Origin: an uncultured Cohaesibacter sp.
GTDB lineage: Bacteria; Pseudomonadota; Alphaproteobacteria; Rhizobiales; Cohaesibacteraceae
DNA: 64,000 nucleotides
Assembly (NCBI RefSeq): GCF_963666525.1
Contig: NZ_OY762905.1
Coordinates: 4,729,001 to 4,793,000, forward strand
Reading direction: 5' to 3'
Positions 8,667 through 18,661 of this stretch are shown piece after piece; the first letter of the stretch is position 1; each line of letters begins with the position of its first letter. The position numbers were made by a program, and so were the translations under genes. The notes beneath the pieces were generated by a model. The model worked only from the letters and a program-made list of their open reading frames with translations, did not search any database and was not told the DNA's origin.

Positions 8667-10172
8667 TTACTGGGCCTTCATAAAGGCATCTAGGGCGGAA
8701 ATCTGATCCTGAGTGAAACTCAGACCACATTTGGTGCGGCGGAACAGGATGTCCTCGGCGGTGATTGCCCATTCCCTTTCGATGAGGTAGCGCACCTCGG
8801 CCTCGTAGAGGTCGGCACCGAAATGCTGCCCCAGCCCTTCTTTGGAGGTTACGCCTGCCAGCAGATCGCGTGCCAGCGTGCCATAGAGGCGCATCAGGCG
8901 ATAGGCATGCTTGTCTTCAAGATAGGGGTGTTCGGCCCTGAGTTTGGCCAGCAGGCTGTCGAAGTCCTCAGCGGCAAAGTCGCCGCCGGGCAGCGGAGCA
9001 ACCTTGGTCCATTTGGGCTTGCGGGCTCCAAGCTTGTGTTCGATCTTCTTGACGACAGCCTCGGCCAGCTTGCGCGAGGTCGTGATCTTGCCGCCGAAGA
9101 TGTGAATGATGGATTCATCGTGATCTTCGGGTTTCTGACGCAGGACATAGTCACGGGTTGCTTCCTGAGCGGCAGAGGCGCCGTCGTCATAGAGCGGACG
9201 CACACCCGAGAAGCTCCAGACAACATCGTCGCGCGTTACCGGCTTCTGGAAATAGTCGCTGGCAGCATTGCAGAGATACAGCAGCTCTTCTTCCGTGGCC
9301 TGAATCTTGTCGGCGTTGAGATCTCCCTCGAAGTCATGATCGGTTGTGCCGATGAGCGTAAAGTCTTCCTCGTATGGAATGGCAAAGACAATACGGCCGT
9401 CATTGTTCTGGAAGATGTAGCAGCGCTTGTGGTCGAACATCTTCTTGACGATCATGTGACTGCCCTGCACGAGGCGGACGTTGCGGTCATGTGGCGTGTT
9501 GAGCGCTTCGCCGATGACATGGTCGACCCATGGTCCGGAGGCGTTGACGACCATCTTGGCCTTGTGCTCGGTCTTTTTGCCGTTGATCTGGTTTTCCGTC
9601 GTGATGGTCCAGATGTCCTTGTCATAGACGAGGGAGACGACCTTCTCGCGAACCAGAATGTCCGCCCCGCGCTTCTGGGCGTCCATGGCGTTGAGTACGA
9701 CGAAGCGGGAGTCATTGACCCAGCAATCGGAATATTCGAAGGCCTTGGTGAACAGTGGTTTCAGCGGCGCGGCCACCGGGTCGGTCTTCATGTTGATGTC
9801 TGCAGTTGCTGGCAGCTTCTTGCGTCCACCGATGTAGTCATAAAGGAACAGACCGATACGGATTAACCATGCAGGCCGGATGCCGCCCTTGAAATAGGGC
9901 AGAACGAAGCGCAGCGGCCAGACGATGTGCGGGGCATTGGCCCAGACTACTTCGCGTTCCTTGAGGGCCTCGCGAACGAGGCGGAACTCGTAATATTCAA
10001 GATAGCGCAGCCCGCCATGAATGAGTTTGGTCGAGGCGGACGATGTCGCACTGGCCAGATCATGCATTTCCGCCAGCGTCACGCTGTAGCCGCGCCCCAC
10101 CGCGTCACGCGCGATGCTGCAGCCGTTGATGCCGCCGCCTACGACGAAGATGTCCTTGACTTCGTTTGTCAT
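8667..10172 (-). CDS. glpD: Aerobic glycerol-3-phosphate dehydrogenase
   Basis: The 501-residue flavoenzyme oxidises glycerol 3-phosphate to dihydroxyacetone phosphate and passes electrons to quinone at the inner membrane. The N-terminal FAD motif [16 protein letters not shown], the [17 protein letters not shown] stretch, RYLEYYEF and [14 protein letters not shown] are all typical. The start at 10172 overlaps the glpR stop in an ATGA junction, so translation is probably coupled. Its product feeds on the kinase encoded next. No damage is visible. Confidence 0.96.
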   Translation of the reverse strand: MTNEVKDIFVVGGGINGCSIARDAVGRGYSVTLAEMHDLASATSSASTKLIHGGLRYLEYYEFRLVREALKEREVVWANAPHIVWPLRFVLPYFKGGIRPAWLIRIGLFLYDYIGGRKKLPATADINMKTDPVAAPLKPLFTKAFEYSDCWVNDSRFVVLNAMDAQKRGADILVREKVVSLVYDKDIWTITTENQINGKKTEHKAKMVVNASGPWVDHVIGEALNTPHDRNVRLVQGSHMIVKKMFDHKRCYIFQNNDGRIVFAIPYEEDFTLIGTTDHDFEGDLNADKIQATEEELLYLCNAASDYFQKPVTRDDVVWSFSGVRPLYDDGASAAQEATRDYVLRQKPEDHDESIIHIFGGKITTSRKLAEAVVKKIEHKLGARKPKWTKVAPLPGGDFAAEDFDSLLAKLRAEHPYLEDKHAYRLMRLYGTLARDLLAGVTSKEGLGQHFGADLYEAEVRYLIEREWAITAEDILFRRTKCGLSFTQDQISALDAFMKAQ

Positions 10173-10957
10173 TGTTCGTTCTCGCTCTTGTCTGGGGCTG
10201 CCACGATGATTTCGGTTCCTGCATCGTGGCAAATCGCCTGAATGTCTTCACTTGGCAGGGTGTCGGTCACGAAATAGTCCACGTCGGAGAGATGGCCTAT
10301 GCGCACCGGTGCCGTGCGTTCGAATTTCATGGAATCGGAAACTAGGATGGTCTTGCGGGCGTGCTGGAGGATCGCCTGCGCCACCCGAACCTCGCGGAAG
10401 TCATAGTCGAGCAGGGTTCCGTCCTCATCGATGGCTGAGGTGCCGATGATGGCAAAGTCCACCTTGAACTGACGGATGAAGTCGACCGTTGCTTCGCCGA
10501 CCAGACCGCCGTCTTCCTTGCGCAGCATGCCGCCGGCAACAACCACCTCGGCGTTTGAGCCGGTGTGCATGATGTTGGCGACGTTGATGTTGTTGGTGAT
10601 GACCATGAGGCTGTCATGGCGTACCAGCGCATGGGCGACCTGTTCGGTCGTGGTCCCGATGTTGATGATGAGAGAGGCGCTGTCCGGAATGAGTGCCGCT
10701 GTTGCCTTGCCGATGGCAGCCTTCTCGGCGGCTGCATGTTGGCGGCGGGCGGCATAGGCATAGTTGGCAACACCAGACGGGAAGATGGCCCCACCATGCA
10801 CCCGCTCAAGCATCTCTCCGTCACAGAGAAAATTGAGATCCTTGCGGATGGTCTGCGGGGTGACATTGAAACTGGCAGCCAGACTGTCGACGTCAACACG
10901 GCCGTCTCGCTTGGCGATATCCAGAATGTCCTTGTGGCGCGGAATCAGATTTTCCAT
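10169..10957 (-). CDS. glpR: DeoR-family repressor of glycerol-3-phosphate genes
   Basis: The 262-residue regulator has an N-terminal winged helix (RHKDILDIAKRDGRVDV, then FNVTPQTIRKDLNFLC) and a C-terminal sugar-phosphate-sensing domain with IINIGTTTEQVAHAL and VVVAGGMLRKEDGGLVG. DeoR-type GlpR proteins repress glp genes and are released by glycerol 3-phosphate. The ATG at 10957 has GGAGGGAG upstream. It is first in glpR-glpD-glpK and so probably autoregulated; three TTCGAA sites lie upstream. Confidence 0.93.
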   Translation of the reverse strand: MENLIPRHKDILDIAKRDGRVDVDSLAASFNVTPQTIRKDLNFLCDGEMLERVHGGAIFPSGVANYAYAARRQHAAAEKAAIGKATAALIPDSASLIINIGTTTEQVAHALVRHDSLMVITNNINVANIMHTGSNAEVVVAGGMLRKEDGGLVGEATVDFIRQFKVDFAIIGTSAIDEDGTLLDYDFREVRVAQAILQHARKTILVSDSMKFERTAPVRIGHLSDVDYFVTDTLPSEDIQAICHDAGTEIIVAAPDKSENEQ

Positions 10958-10994
10958 GTCTCCCTCCAATATCACCAGAAGATGCGCGTTTAAT

Positions 10995-11103
10995 TTCGAA
11001 ATAGCAAGATAAAAGTTCGAAATAAATTGGAAGCGAAACCGAGGGCGCACATTTAGGCTACAGACTCGAGGTTTGGGTAGAATATATTTGGAAAATGTTC
11101 GAA
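10995..11103 (-). promoter_or_regulatory. Three TTCGAA sites upstream of glpR (candidate operators)
   Basis: TTCGAA occurs at 10995, 11016 and 11098. The first two are 21 bp apart, so they lie on the same face of the helix, and each is embedded in A/T-rich sequence (ATTTCGAA on the minus strand). Repeated TTCG-containing half-sites are usual for DeoR-family repressors. The assignment to GlpR is an inference from position. Confidence 0.5.
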
Positions 11104-11220
11104 TTAAAGTTTCAAATGAACCCGTTGAAAAGCACCGTCACTGCGTTGCAGTACGACGGGAACCCGAGGGAGACAAAATGGCCATGTGGAGGAGGGGAGA
11201 GGCAACCCTTGCGGAACAGA

Positions 11221-11256
11221 TCACGTCAGCGTCAGAATTGTCTGATGCTGACGTGA
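11221..11256. repeat. 16-bp inverted repeat between glpR and the RND operon
   Basis: TCACGTCAGCGTCAGA and TCTGATGCTGACGTGA pair with one G-T wobble around a four-base loop. It is followed by TTGTCTTCC. It could end transcription in either direction or be a binding site. The rest of 11104-11479 shows a second, weaker hairpin near 11298 and no gene. Confidence 0.6.
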
Positions 11257-11479
11257 TTGTCTTCCATTGCGGGCTTTTAGCCCGTTCCGGACAGGAACCC
11301 GGCTTCGTGGGTCTACGTGGGGACCGGGTTTTCCCAGGGCAGCCGAAACAGCCCTGAAAAGGTATGACTACAGTGCCTAGAGCTTGTCGCGTTCATTTGC
11401 ATTCACTTGACTTGCTCTATCTATTTGTTTGGGCGCGAATTCTTTTCGTTAAATCGAGGTCGATTTAACAGAATGCGCG

Positions 11480-14400
11480 CTAGATCGTCTCGCCACGCCG
11501 GAAGCGCACGCCATAGAAGATGGCGAACAGCACCGGTACGACGATAAGCGTCAGCACGGTTGCTGCAGCAAGGCCAAACATGATGGTCACGGCCAGCGAG
11601 TTGAAGAAGATATCCGTGATCAGTGGCACAAGGCCCAGAACGGTGGTCAGTGCCGCCATGGTCACCGGACGCAGTCGCGAAACTGCTGCCCGTGTGATGG
11701 AATCATGAATCGACAGTCCATCTTCTTCGTTGAGCCGCTTGATCTCTTCGATGAGCACAATGCCGTTCTTGAGCAACATCCCCGACAGGGACAGGAACCC
11801 GATGAGTGCGGTGAAGCTGAACGGCAGATTGAAAAGCAGCAGACCGACTGTGACGCCTATGATGGCAAGCGGAACCGTCATCCAGACCACGAGCGTCTGC
11901 TTGACAGAATTGAACAGCATGACCGTGATGGCGAACATGACCAGCACACCGAGCGGCACATTGGCAAAAACTGCCCCCGTCGCCTTGGTCTGGTTTTCAT
12001 ATTCGCCGCCCCAGCTGAGTTCATAACCTTGCGGTAGTTCCAGCGCTTCGACCTTGCCTCTGAGGCGTTCAAACAGCGCCAGACTGGTGACGTTCGAATT
12101 GGGGTCGGCGTCAGCCCAGACCTGAATGGTGCGCTTTCTGTCACGCCGCATGATCAACGGGTCTTCCCAGGCCAGATCAATGAACTTGACGACCTGATCA
12201 ATGCTGACATAACGCGAAAGAACGGAGCTGTAGACCTGAATGTCACCAAGTTGGTCGACGCTGCTGCGCTCGCTGAGCGGCGGACGGATCACGATTGGCA
12301 GGATATCGGAGCCATCGCGCGCAGAAGCAATGGTCAGGCCATGGACATTCAACAGGATGGCGCGATCAATGTCCGCTTTGGTGATGCCAAGACGCCGCGC
12401 TTCCGCTTCGGCGAACTGTGGCCGCAGAACCTTGGTCCGTTCCTGCCAGTCGTGACGGATGTTCACTGCATCGGGATCATTGCGATAGATATCGATGACC
12501 TTGTCAGCCAACTGGCGCAACACCACCGGGTTCGGGCCGGTGATCCGGGCGTCGATCTTGGCGCCTGCCGCTGTGCCGAGTTCGAAGCGGCTCGTTTTGA
12601 CGAAGGCATAGGGTGCAGCCTCGTGCAATGCCTTGTCGAGCCATTGGCGGACCTCCTGAATGTCGTCGAAATTCTTCACCTCGACAATGAACTGGCCATA
12701 GTTCGGATAAGTTCGCTCCGCCTTGTAGGTGAGCATGAAACGCTGGGCACCCGCACCGATGGTCGAGGTGATCTGCTTGATCTTGTCGTTCTTCTTCATG
12801 ATCTCTTCGAGCCGGTCCATGTCTTCCATGGTGGCACGGATATCCGACCCTTGCGGCAGCCAGTAGTCGACGGTCAGCATTGGCAGTTTGGATGTCGGGA
12901 AGAAGGACTGACCGACAAATCCAAAGCCATAGATAGCCGCTGCCATGGCTCCGGCCATGATGATCATCGTGCCCCAGCGCCAGCGGAGCGAGAACAGCAG
13001 AAGCGCCTTGTAGATTTGGTAGACAAAGCCCTTGTAGGGGTCGATGGCCTCGTCACTTTCTTCCTGTTGCACCTGAGACTCGGAGAACATGACGGATGCA
13101 AGGAATGGTGTGAGGGTGATGGCGAGAATCCACGAGATCGTCAGTGAAATCATCAGGACCCAGAAAAGGGAGCCGGCATATTCCCCGGTGCTGTCTGGCG
13201 AAAGGCCAATTGGCGCGAAGGCGACGATGGAGATGGCTGTCGCACCGAACAACGGCCAGACTGTCTGCGTGACAATGCGGTGGGCGGCCTTGACCTTGGT
13301 CAGTCCCTGTTTGAGCCCCACCAGAATGCCATCGGTTATCACGATGGCGTTGTCGACCAACATGCCGAGCGCCAGAATCATCGAGCCGAGGGAAACCCGG
13401 TGGAGCGGCATTCCGATCAGCTTCATCACCATCAGTGTGCCGCAGATGGTCAGCAGCAGGATGACGCTCATAAGGATGCCGGACCGCAACCCCATGGTAA
13501 CCAGCAGAACCACGATGACGATGATGATCGATTCTCCAAGGTTGATCAGGAAGTCGTCGATGGATGCTGTGACCTGCTCGGGTTGATTGTAGATCGTGTG
13601 CAGCTCGACACCAACCGGACGGCTGCTCTCCAGTTGCTTAAGGCGCTGGCTGATCAGATCGCCAACCTCGGTGACGTTGACTCCATCGGCAAAGGAAATG
13701 CCAACCGTCAGCGCCGGTTTGCCATTGAAGCGATAGACGTGGCTGGGCGGGTCGGCATAATCGACCTTCACGTCGGCAATATCAGAAAGATAGACCACAT
13801 CGTCGCCGGCCTGTCCCAAAAGGATATCCTTGATCTGGTCGACGTTGCTGTAATCGCCGGTGGAACTGATCCGGACATATTCGCTACCAACCCTGATGCT
13901 GCCGGCATTGGACACGACATTCTGGTTTTGCAGCAAAGACGTCAGGGACGCTATGGAAATGTTGTGTGCGGCCAGTTTGGCACGGCTGATTTCAAGAATG
14001 ATCTGCTTTTGCAGAGTGCCGCCAATGGTCACCTTGCCAACGCCATCCACAAGCACCAGTTCACGCCGCAGATAGTCGGCATAATCGCTCAATTCCTGAT
14101 GGCTGTAGCCGTCGCCGGTGATGGCCATGTAGATGCCATAGACATCGCCAAAGTCGTCGTTGATGACCGGGGAGTAGGAGCCGGACGGCAGGGACGATTC
14201 CATGTCATGGATCTTGCGACGCATTTCATCCCAGATCTGCCTGAGTTCTGCACTGCGGTATTTGTCCTTCATCTCCACCGTTACCTGGCTGAGGCCGGAA
14301 GAGGAAATGGAGGTGATATGTTTGACATAGGGCAGCTGTTGCAGCGCGGTTTCAACCGGCAGGGTGACTTCCTCTTCCACTTCCAGCGGCGAGGCGCCTG

Positions 14401-14554
14401 GATAGGCTGTGACGATGACAGCTTCCTTGATCGTGAACTCGGGGTCTTCCAGACGGCCCAGATTCATGTAGGCGTAGATGCCGCCGGCAAGAAGCAGGAA
14501 GGTCATCATCCAGCTGAAGACTTTGTTCTCAATGGCGTAGTCGGTAAGTTTCAT
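11480..14554 (-). CDS. RND efflux transporter, inner-membrane permease subunit
   Basis: The 1,024-residue protein has full RND architecture: one N-terminal membrane helix (residues 9-28), a large periplasmic loop, helices 2-6, a second loop and helices 8-12. The proton-relay pair of helix 4 is present as LGMLVDNAIVITDG. The opening GRLEDPEF and PGASPLEVEEEVT place it among the proton-driven hydrophobe/amphiphile pumps, not the metal exporters. The ATG at 14554 has AGGAAG upstream. It is the second gene after its membrane-fusion partner, 100 bases downstream, and no outer-membrane factor gene is nearby. Substrate cannot be read from sequence. Confidence 0.93.
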   Translation of the reverse strand: MKLTDYAIENKVFSWMMTFLLLAGGIYAYMNLGRLEDPEFTIKEAVIVTAYPGASPLEVEEEVTLPVETALQQLPYVKHITSISSSGLSQVTVEMKDKYRSAELRQIWDEMRRKIHDMESSLPSGSYSPVINDDFGDVYGIYMAITGDGYSHQELSDYADYLRRELVLVDGVGKVTIGGTLQKQIILEISRAKLAAHNISIASLTSLLQNQNVVSNAGSIRVGSEYVRISSTGDYSNVDQIKDILLGQAGDDVVYLSDIADVKVDYADPPSHVYRFNGKPALTVGISFADGVNVTEVGDLISQRLKQLESSRPVGVELHTIYNQPEQVTASIDDFLINLGESIIIVIVVLLVTMGLRSGILMSVILLLTICGTLMVMKLIGMPLHRVSLGSMILALGMLVDNAIVITDGILVGLKQGLTKVKAAHRIVTQTVWPLFGATAISIVAFAPIGLSPDSTGEYAGSLFWVLMISLTISWILAITLTPFLASVMFSESQVQQEESDEAIDPYKGFVYQIYKALLLFSLRWRWGTMIIMAGAMAAAIYGFGFVGQSFFPTSKLPMLTVDYWLPQGSDIRATMEDMDRLEEIMKKNDKIKQITSTIGAGAQRFMLTYKAERTYPNYGQFIVEVKNFDDIQEVRQWLDKALHEAAPYAFVKTSRFELGTAAGAKIDARITGPNPVVLRQLADKVIDIYRNDPDAVNIRHDWQERTKVLRPQFAEAEARRLGITKADIDRAILLNVHGLTIASARDGSDILPIVIRPPLSERSSVDQLGDIQVYSSVLSRYVSIDQVVKFIDLAWEDPLIMRRDRKRTIQVWADADPNSNVTSLALFERLRGKVEALELPQGYELSWGGEYENQTKATGAVFANVPLGVLVMFAITVMLFNSVKQTLVVWMTVPLAIIGVTVGLLLFNLPFSFTALIGFLSLSGMLLKNGIVLIEEIKRLNEEDGLSIHDSITRAAVSRLRPVTMAALTTVLGLVPLITDIFFNSLAVTIMFGLAAATVLTLIVVPVLFAIFYGVRFRRGETI

Positions 14555-14654
14555 TGCTGTCTTCCTGAAGCATCCCCGCAACGGACTTCAAACGCTGGGA
14601 CGGACTTGCACGAAAAGGTTGGTCAATCGGATTGGTGCGATCGGCAGGGCAGGG

Positions 14655-15752
14655 TCAGAGCCCGCCTTCCTTCTTGAAGGGACGAACCTTGAGGCCTTCG
14701 GTAACATAGGACACGCCGAGCGCGATCACCTTGTCGCCGTCTTTCAAGCCATCCGAAACACGGATGCTGCCATCCTGAATGCCGTATACCTTCACCTCGG
14801 TCTTGTGCGCTTCGCTCTTTTCGTCAAGCTTCCAGACCCAGCGTTTGCCGTCCTTCTCAAACACCGCTTCGAGCGGAACCAGCACGCCGCCATCATCGCT
14901 GTTGGACAGCAGTTCCGCCAGATTGAGGCTTGCCGTCACGCTCATGCCGGAAAAGACTGTCAGATCGGCGGGACGGGGCATTGTTACCGTTACCGCATAG
15001 GAGCGGGTCACACTGTCCGGGATGGTATCGATTTCCTTGTATTGTGCCGGATAGCTTTTGCCGGGAAGGGCATCAAACTCGATATTGAGCGTTGGCTTGA
15101 TGGCCAGTTTTTTTGGGTTGAACCGCAGGAACAGCTTTTCAGGCACGTTGAACACCACATCGATATTCTCGGTGCCTTCGAACTGCACGATCTGCGTTCC
15201 AGCCGAAACCGTCTGGTAGCGTTCAACATAGGTCTTGGCGACCAGCCCATCGAAGGGGGCTGCGAGGCTGGTATAGTCGACATTGTCGCTGGCTGCCTTC
15301 AATGCGGCCTCGGCTGACTGGAAGGTTGAACGTGCCGAGTCCAGCGTCGATTTGGCCACATGGTCCTGTTCAAACAGCTTCTGTGTCCGCTCCAGGCTGA
15401 TCTTGGCCAGGTCAAAGTCAGCCTGTCTGGCGTCAACGACATTGTGATAGGGCGTTGCATCCAGTCGAGCGATGAGCTCGCCTTTGGATAGGATCTCACC
15501 GGCATGCACAGGAAAGTCCTCAATCTGACCATCAACCCGGAAGGACAGAATGGCCTTCCGGGACGCCTTGGTGACACCGGGAAAGGCCTTTGGAAGACTG
15601 AGAGCAACCTGATGTGCAGTCGCAATTTTTGCCGGACGGGCGGAGGCATCTTCGATAGCAGTTTCATTGGCATCGGCAGAAGAAAACAAATCGTTGTTGC
15701 ATCCGGACAGCAAGAGAGCCATCAGGCCGAGGAACACGAGATTTTTTGTCAT
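14655..15752 (-). CDS. RND efflux membrane fusion lipoprotein
   Basis: The 365-residue adaptor begins with a lipoprotein signal ending LLSGC, so cleavage is expected before Cys18. It then has the barrel-sandwich lipoyl halves (SFRVDGQIEDFPVHAGE and AAPFDGLVAKTYVE), a coiled-coil hairpin between about residues 105 and 155, and C-terminal beta-barrel and proximal domains. The protein would bridge the RND pump to an outer-membrane channel in the periplasm. It is first in the operon and divergent from a TetR regulator, with a candidate operator in the 170-bp gap. Confidence 0.93.
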   Translation of the reverse strand: MTKNLVFLGLMALLLSGCNNDLFSSADANETAIEDASARPAKIATAHQVALSLPKAFPGVTKASRKAILSFRVDGQIEDFPVHAGEILSKGELIARLDATPYHNVVDARQADFDLAKISLERTQKLFEQDHVAKSTLDSARSTFQSAEAALKAASDNVDYTSLAAPFDGLVAKTYVERYQTVSAGTQIVQFEGTENIDVVFNVPEKLFLRFNPKKLAIKPTLNIEFDALPGKSYPAQYKEIDTIPDSVTRSYAVTVTMPRPADLTVFSGMSVTASLNLAELLSNSDDGGVLVPLEAVFEKDGKRWVWKLDEKSEAHKTEVKVYGIQDGSIRVSDGLKDGDKVIALGVSYVTEGLKVRPFKKEGGL

Positions 15753-15818
15753 AGACCAAACCGGGAGTGAGTTAGCGCGTACTTATGGCGCATTGTAAAT
15801 TTTTGCCGTTCGTGGATT

Positions 15819-15842
15819 ATATATACATTCGTGTATGAATAA
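15819..15842. promoter_or_regulatory. AcrR-type operator between efflux operon and its regulator
   Basis: ATACATTCGTGTATGAAT is an imperfect palindrome closely resembling the core of the E. coli acrAB operator (TACATTTGTGAATGTA). It lies in the divergent region upstream of both the pump operon and the tetR-type gene, where a local repressor would act. Binding is inferred. Confidence 0.6.
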
Positions 15843-15928
15843 ATGCAAAGTGGAAATGTCGCCCCATAACTGCTATGCACCTCTTAGGGAGGATCGAGGT
15901 TAACAGACGCGTTTCATGGACAAAGACA

Positions 15929-16549
15929 GTGGCCCGCAAAACCAAAGCAGAAAAAGAGAAAACCTATCAGGCCTTGCTTGAGGCTGGTGCAGAACTGTTT
16001 CAAAAACAGGGCTACACGGCGACGACATTGAACGAAATCGCCGAGCGGGCAGGGGTGACGCGTGGTGCCTTCTATGGCCATTTTCCGGACAAATCCGAGA
16101 TGATCAAGGCGATCTGGCAGGAGCATGTGATGCCCTTCTTCGAGCCGATCAAGGAAACCCTGCTGAACCTGCCGGAGCATGACCCGGCAACCCGATTCAG
16201 ACATGAGATCAACAATCTGCTTGAGCTGTTCGAAGACAACAACGTTGTCGGACGAGCATTCTTCATCATCATGCACAACATGGAAATCTCGGTGAAGGAC
16301 CGCGACCTCGCAGAGTTTCTGGACGACAAGTACCGGCTCTATAAACAAGTTCTCTTTTGCGCCTACACCAGGCTGCATGACGCAAGGCAGTTGCGCCCCG
16401 GCGTGGAACCCGAACAGGCTGCCATGGGCTTTCTCTATATTCTTATCGGCATGATCAACATGGCTCTGCTGCCGTTTGGAAATTTCGATTTTGCGCGGGA
16501 CGGATATCCCGTGTTCGAGCACTATCTGAACAGCGTTCTGAGCGCCTGA
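15929..16549 (+). CDS. TetR/AcrR-family repressor of the RND pump
   Basis: The 206-residue regulator has an N-terminal helix-turn-helix (ELFQKQGYTATTLNEIAE, then AGVTRGAFYGHFPDKSEM) and an AcrR-like C-terminal ligand domain. I place the start at the GTG encoding ARKTKAEKEKT because family members begin there; an ATG at 15875 would add 18 unconserved residues. Neither start has a strong ribosome-binding site. Divergent placement and the palindrome between the genes indicate local control of the pump. Confidence 0.88.
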   Translation: MARKTKAEKEKTYQALLEAGAELFQKQGYTATTLNEIAERAGVTRGAFYGHFPDKSEMIKAIWQEHVMPFFEPIKETLLNLPEHDPATRFRHEINNLLELFEDNNVVGRAFFIIMHNMEISVKDRDLAEFLDDKYRLYKQVLFCAYTRLHDARQLRPGVEPEQAAMGFLYILIGMINMALLPFGNFDFARDGYPVFEHYLNSVLSA

Positions 16550-16882
16550 GGCGCTTGATGATTGCCGTGTGCCAAATGCGTGCCAGAGGACTCGCTTGTG
16601 GTCGAAAAGAGGTCAGCCAATCATGGTGCATTTTCATGGGCTTCTTTTGCATCGGACTCAATGGGCACTGATTCCGGCCACCAATCTGGTCGGCCAATAG
16701 GTCCGGCCAATTGCGCTGAACTCTCCTCAAGTGATTGACGATGCGTGGAAAATGGCATGGTTCCTCACTATTCTGGGAACTTGGGAGTTTATGCCTGTTC
16801 GCCATGAGGCATATGTGGAAATGTCATTCTCATGACAAAATAGCCATTGATTCAACCCCCCATGATCTTTAAACAGGTCCGC
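16550..16882. other. Non-coding region before tRNA-Ser
   Basis: I see no gene or clear structure in these 333 bases. The tRNA promoter should lie near its right end. Confidence 0.4.
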
Positions 16883-16972
16883 GGAGAGGTGGCCGAGTGG
16901 TCGAAGGCGCGCCCCTGCTAAGGGCGTAGGCGGGTAACTGTCTCGAGGGTTCGAATCCCTTCCTCTCCGCCA
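16883..16972 (+). tRNA. tRNA-Ser (anticodon GCT), CCA encoded
   Basis: The acceptor stem GGAGAGG pairs with CCTCTCC, followed by discriminator G and an encoded CCA. The anticodon loop CTGCTAA places GCT at 16917-16919. The long variable arm (GTAGGCGGGTAACTGTCTC region) is of the serine type and the T-arm reads GGTTCGAATCC. It reads AGC/AGU codons. Everything to its right is IS-rich, so the tRNA may mark an island boundary. Just downstream, TTTGCTACACA occurs twice (17049 and 17061), a pattern I associate with integrase remnants at tRNA genes, but no integrase frame survives. Confidence 0.97.
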
Positions 16973-17128
16973 TTTTCCTAGCGATAAATTGGATTTTATG
17001 TCGTAAGTTCAATCGCTTAGATTGCGAGCCGCCGCAAGAGCCCCCAAATTTGCTACACATTTTGCTACACAAACCTATGCAAAGGTCTATGGCCCTTTCC
17101 ACGGTTTTCTTGAATTCTTTAGTGTTGA

Positions 17129-18417
17129 GTGGAGCTGGAGACCCGCAAAAGCCCCTCGCAATTTGGACGGGTGTGTGATTCCCTGAGGTCATGGGGGATG
17201 TGGTATGAATCCAGGCAATCTTTTCGGTCTTTCCGAGCATGTTGAACGTCTGAGCAAGCATGGTGATCCACTTGAGGTTCTCGATGCCACGATTGACTTT
17301 GAGTATTTCCGCGGCTGGCTTGTCGAAGGTCTCGGTTACGGCGACGGGTCCGAGGGCGGACGCCCGCCGTTTGACCCAGTGTCCATGTTCAAGGTCCTGA
17401 TCCTGCAGGCCCAGCACAATTTGTCTGATGCCAAAATGGAATTCATGATCCGTGATCGCCTGTCCTGGATGCGGTTTTTGAACTTTGAACTTGGTGGCAC
17501 CACTCCCGACGAGAATACCATCCGACACTTCCGCAATCGCATGACGGAGACAGGCACTCTGAAGCGCGTCATGAAGGCCTTTGATTGGCAATTGCACAAG
17601 AAGGGCTACATTCCTATGTCGGGGCAGATAGTGGATGCCACGTTGATTCCTGCTCCCAAGCAGCGCAACACGGATGGTGAGAAGGAAGCGGTCAAGTCAG
17701 GCTATCTGCTAAAGAGATTTGGCCAGGCCAGCCGAACAAGGCCGCGCAAAAGGATACCAATGCCCGCTGGACACTGAAAGTTGGCGGGAAGGTGCGCTAT
17801 CGGCCAGACGGAACGCCATTGCCTCAGATTGCCCTTCCAGTATTTGGCTACAAGAGCCATATCAGCATTGATCGCAAGTTCGGCTTCATAAGGGGCAGTA
17901 CGGTTACGTCGGCCGCTGATGCGGACGGCCGTCAGTTAAGGCATGTTTTGCGTAAGGATAATACTGCCTCCGATGTCTGGGCTGATAGTGCCTATCGTTC
18001 TCAGAGCAATGAGAAATGGCTGGCCAGCAATATGCTGACGAGCCAAATCCATCGACGCAAGCCAGCAGGCAAACCCATGCCAATGGCAACATCTCGTGCC
18101 AATGCGAAGAAGTCCTCAATCCGCGCCCGTGTCGAGCATGTCTTTGCTCATCAGAAGAACCGCTATAGTTTGTTCATCCGAACAATCGGCTTGGCGCGGG
18201 CTGAAACGAAACTGACGCTGGCCAACCTTGCCTACAATTTTGATCGCTTGATCTTCCATGAACGGAGAAGCGCCATGGCATGCGTCTGCCTGAAGGGCAG
18301 AAAACAGACCAAATATCATCGAAAACAGCGCAATCAGCGCTGCAATGAACCGTGGCTGTCAGTCATGACGAAATTCCAGCGATTAAATTACTGGGTTTTT
18401 GCGGGTCTCCAGCTGAC
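17129..18417 (+). mobile_element. IS5-family insertion sequence with frameshifted transposase
   Basis: A perfect 18-bp inverted repeat, AGCTGGAGACCCGCAAAA, is found at 17133-17150 and complementary at 18397-18414. TGA flanks both sides (17126-17128 and 18418-18420), consistent with a TNA target duplication used by part of the IS5 family. The exact outer ends are uncertain by a few bases. The element is about 1.29 kb and carries one broken transposase. Confidence 0.85.
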
Positions 18418-18439
18418 TGAACGCTTCAATCTGCAATGA
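17205..18439 (+). pseudogene. IS5-family DDE transposase, frameshifted
   Basis: The first part (to 17777) encodes the N-terminal domain and the first catalytic region, with DGSEGGRPPFDPVSMFKVL, PDENTIRHFRNR and GQIVDATLIPAPKQ. Near 17704-17710 the frame shifts; the second part resumes with KEIWPGQPNKAAQKDTNARW and continues through VFGYKSHISID, WADSAYRS and RARVEHVFAHQKNRY with the remaining acidic residues. Without programmed frameshifting the enzyme is dead. The second frame also runs past the right inverted repeat to 18439, meaning the original stop has been lost. Confidence 0.85.
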
Positions 18440-18661
18440 ATGCATTCAAACCAAGTAGCCCGGCGCTGGTCGATTGACGCGAATGGCAACAAGCGATTTT
18501 GTGCCTGCTTCGCGCAGGTCTGTTCCGGGCGGTAAGTTGACGTTCGGCGGAGCGTTGCCTTTTTAGCCTTGCCTATCAAAGCTGTCGTTGAGGCGTTCAG
18601 CGTCTAAAACTGTGCTCCCCTAGATCCCATGGCAACTTAATTCATGTTCAACGCATGACAC

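Noticed and set aside
11073-11357. 94-codon plus-strand frame between glpR and the RND operon
   Set aside because: No ribosome-binding site, no motif, and it runs through a strong inverted repeat and the candidate GlpR operators.
12251-14677. Several plus-strand frames opposite the RND permease
   Set aside because: Shadow frames rich in His, Gln and Asp; the minus-strand RND gene is continuous and conserved.
16883-17128. Island attachment site at tRNA-Ser with a matching direct repeat downstream
   Set aside because: I could not find a second copy of the tRNA 3' end in the window, so an island border there is only a possibility.
16869-17597. Minus-strand frame running through tRNA-Ser and the start of the IS5 element
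   Set aside because: Its C-terminal reading (GFEPSRQLPAYALSRGAP) is the well-known false translation of the antisense of tRNA-Ser.
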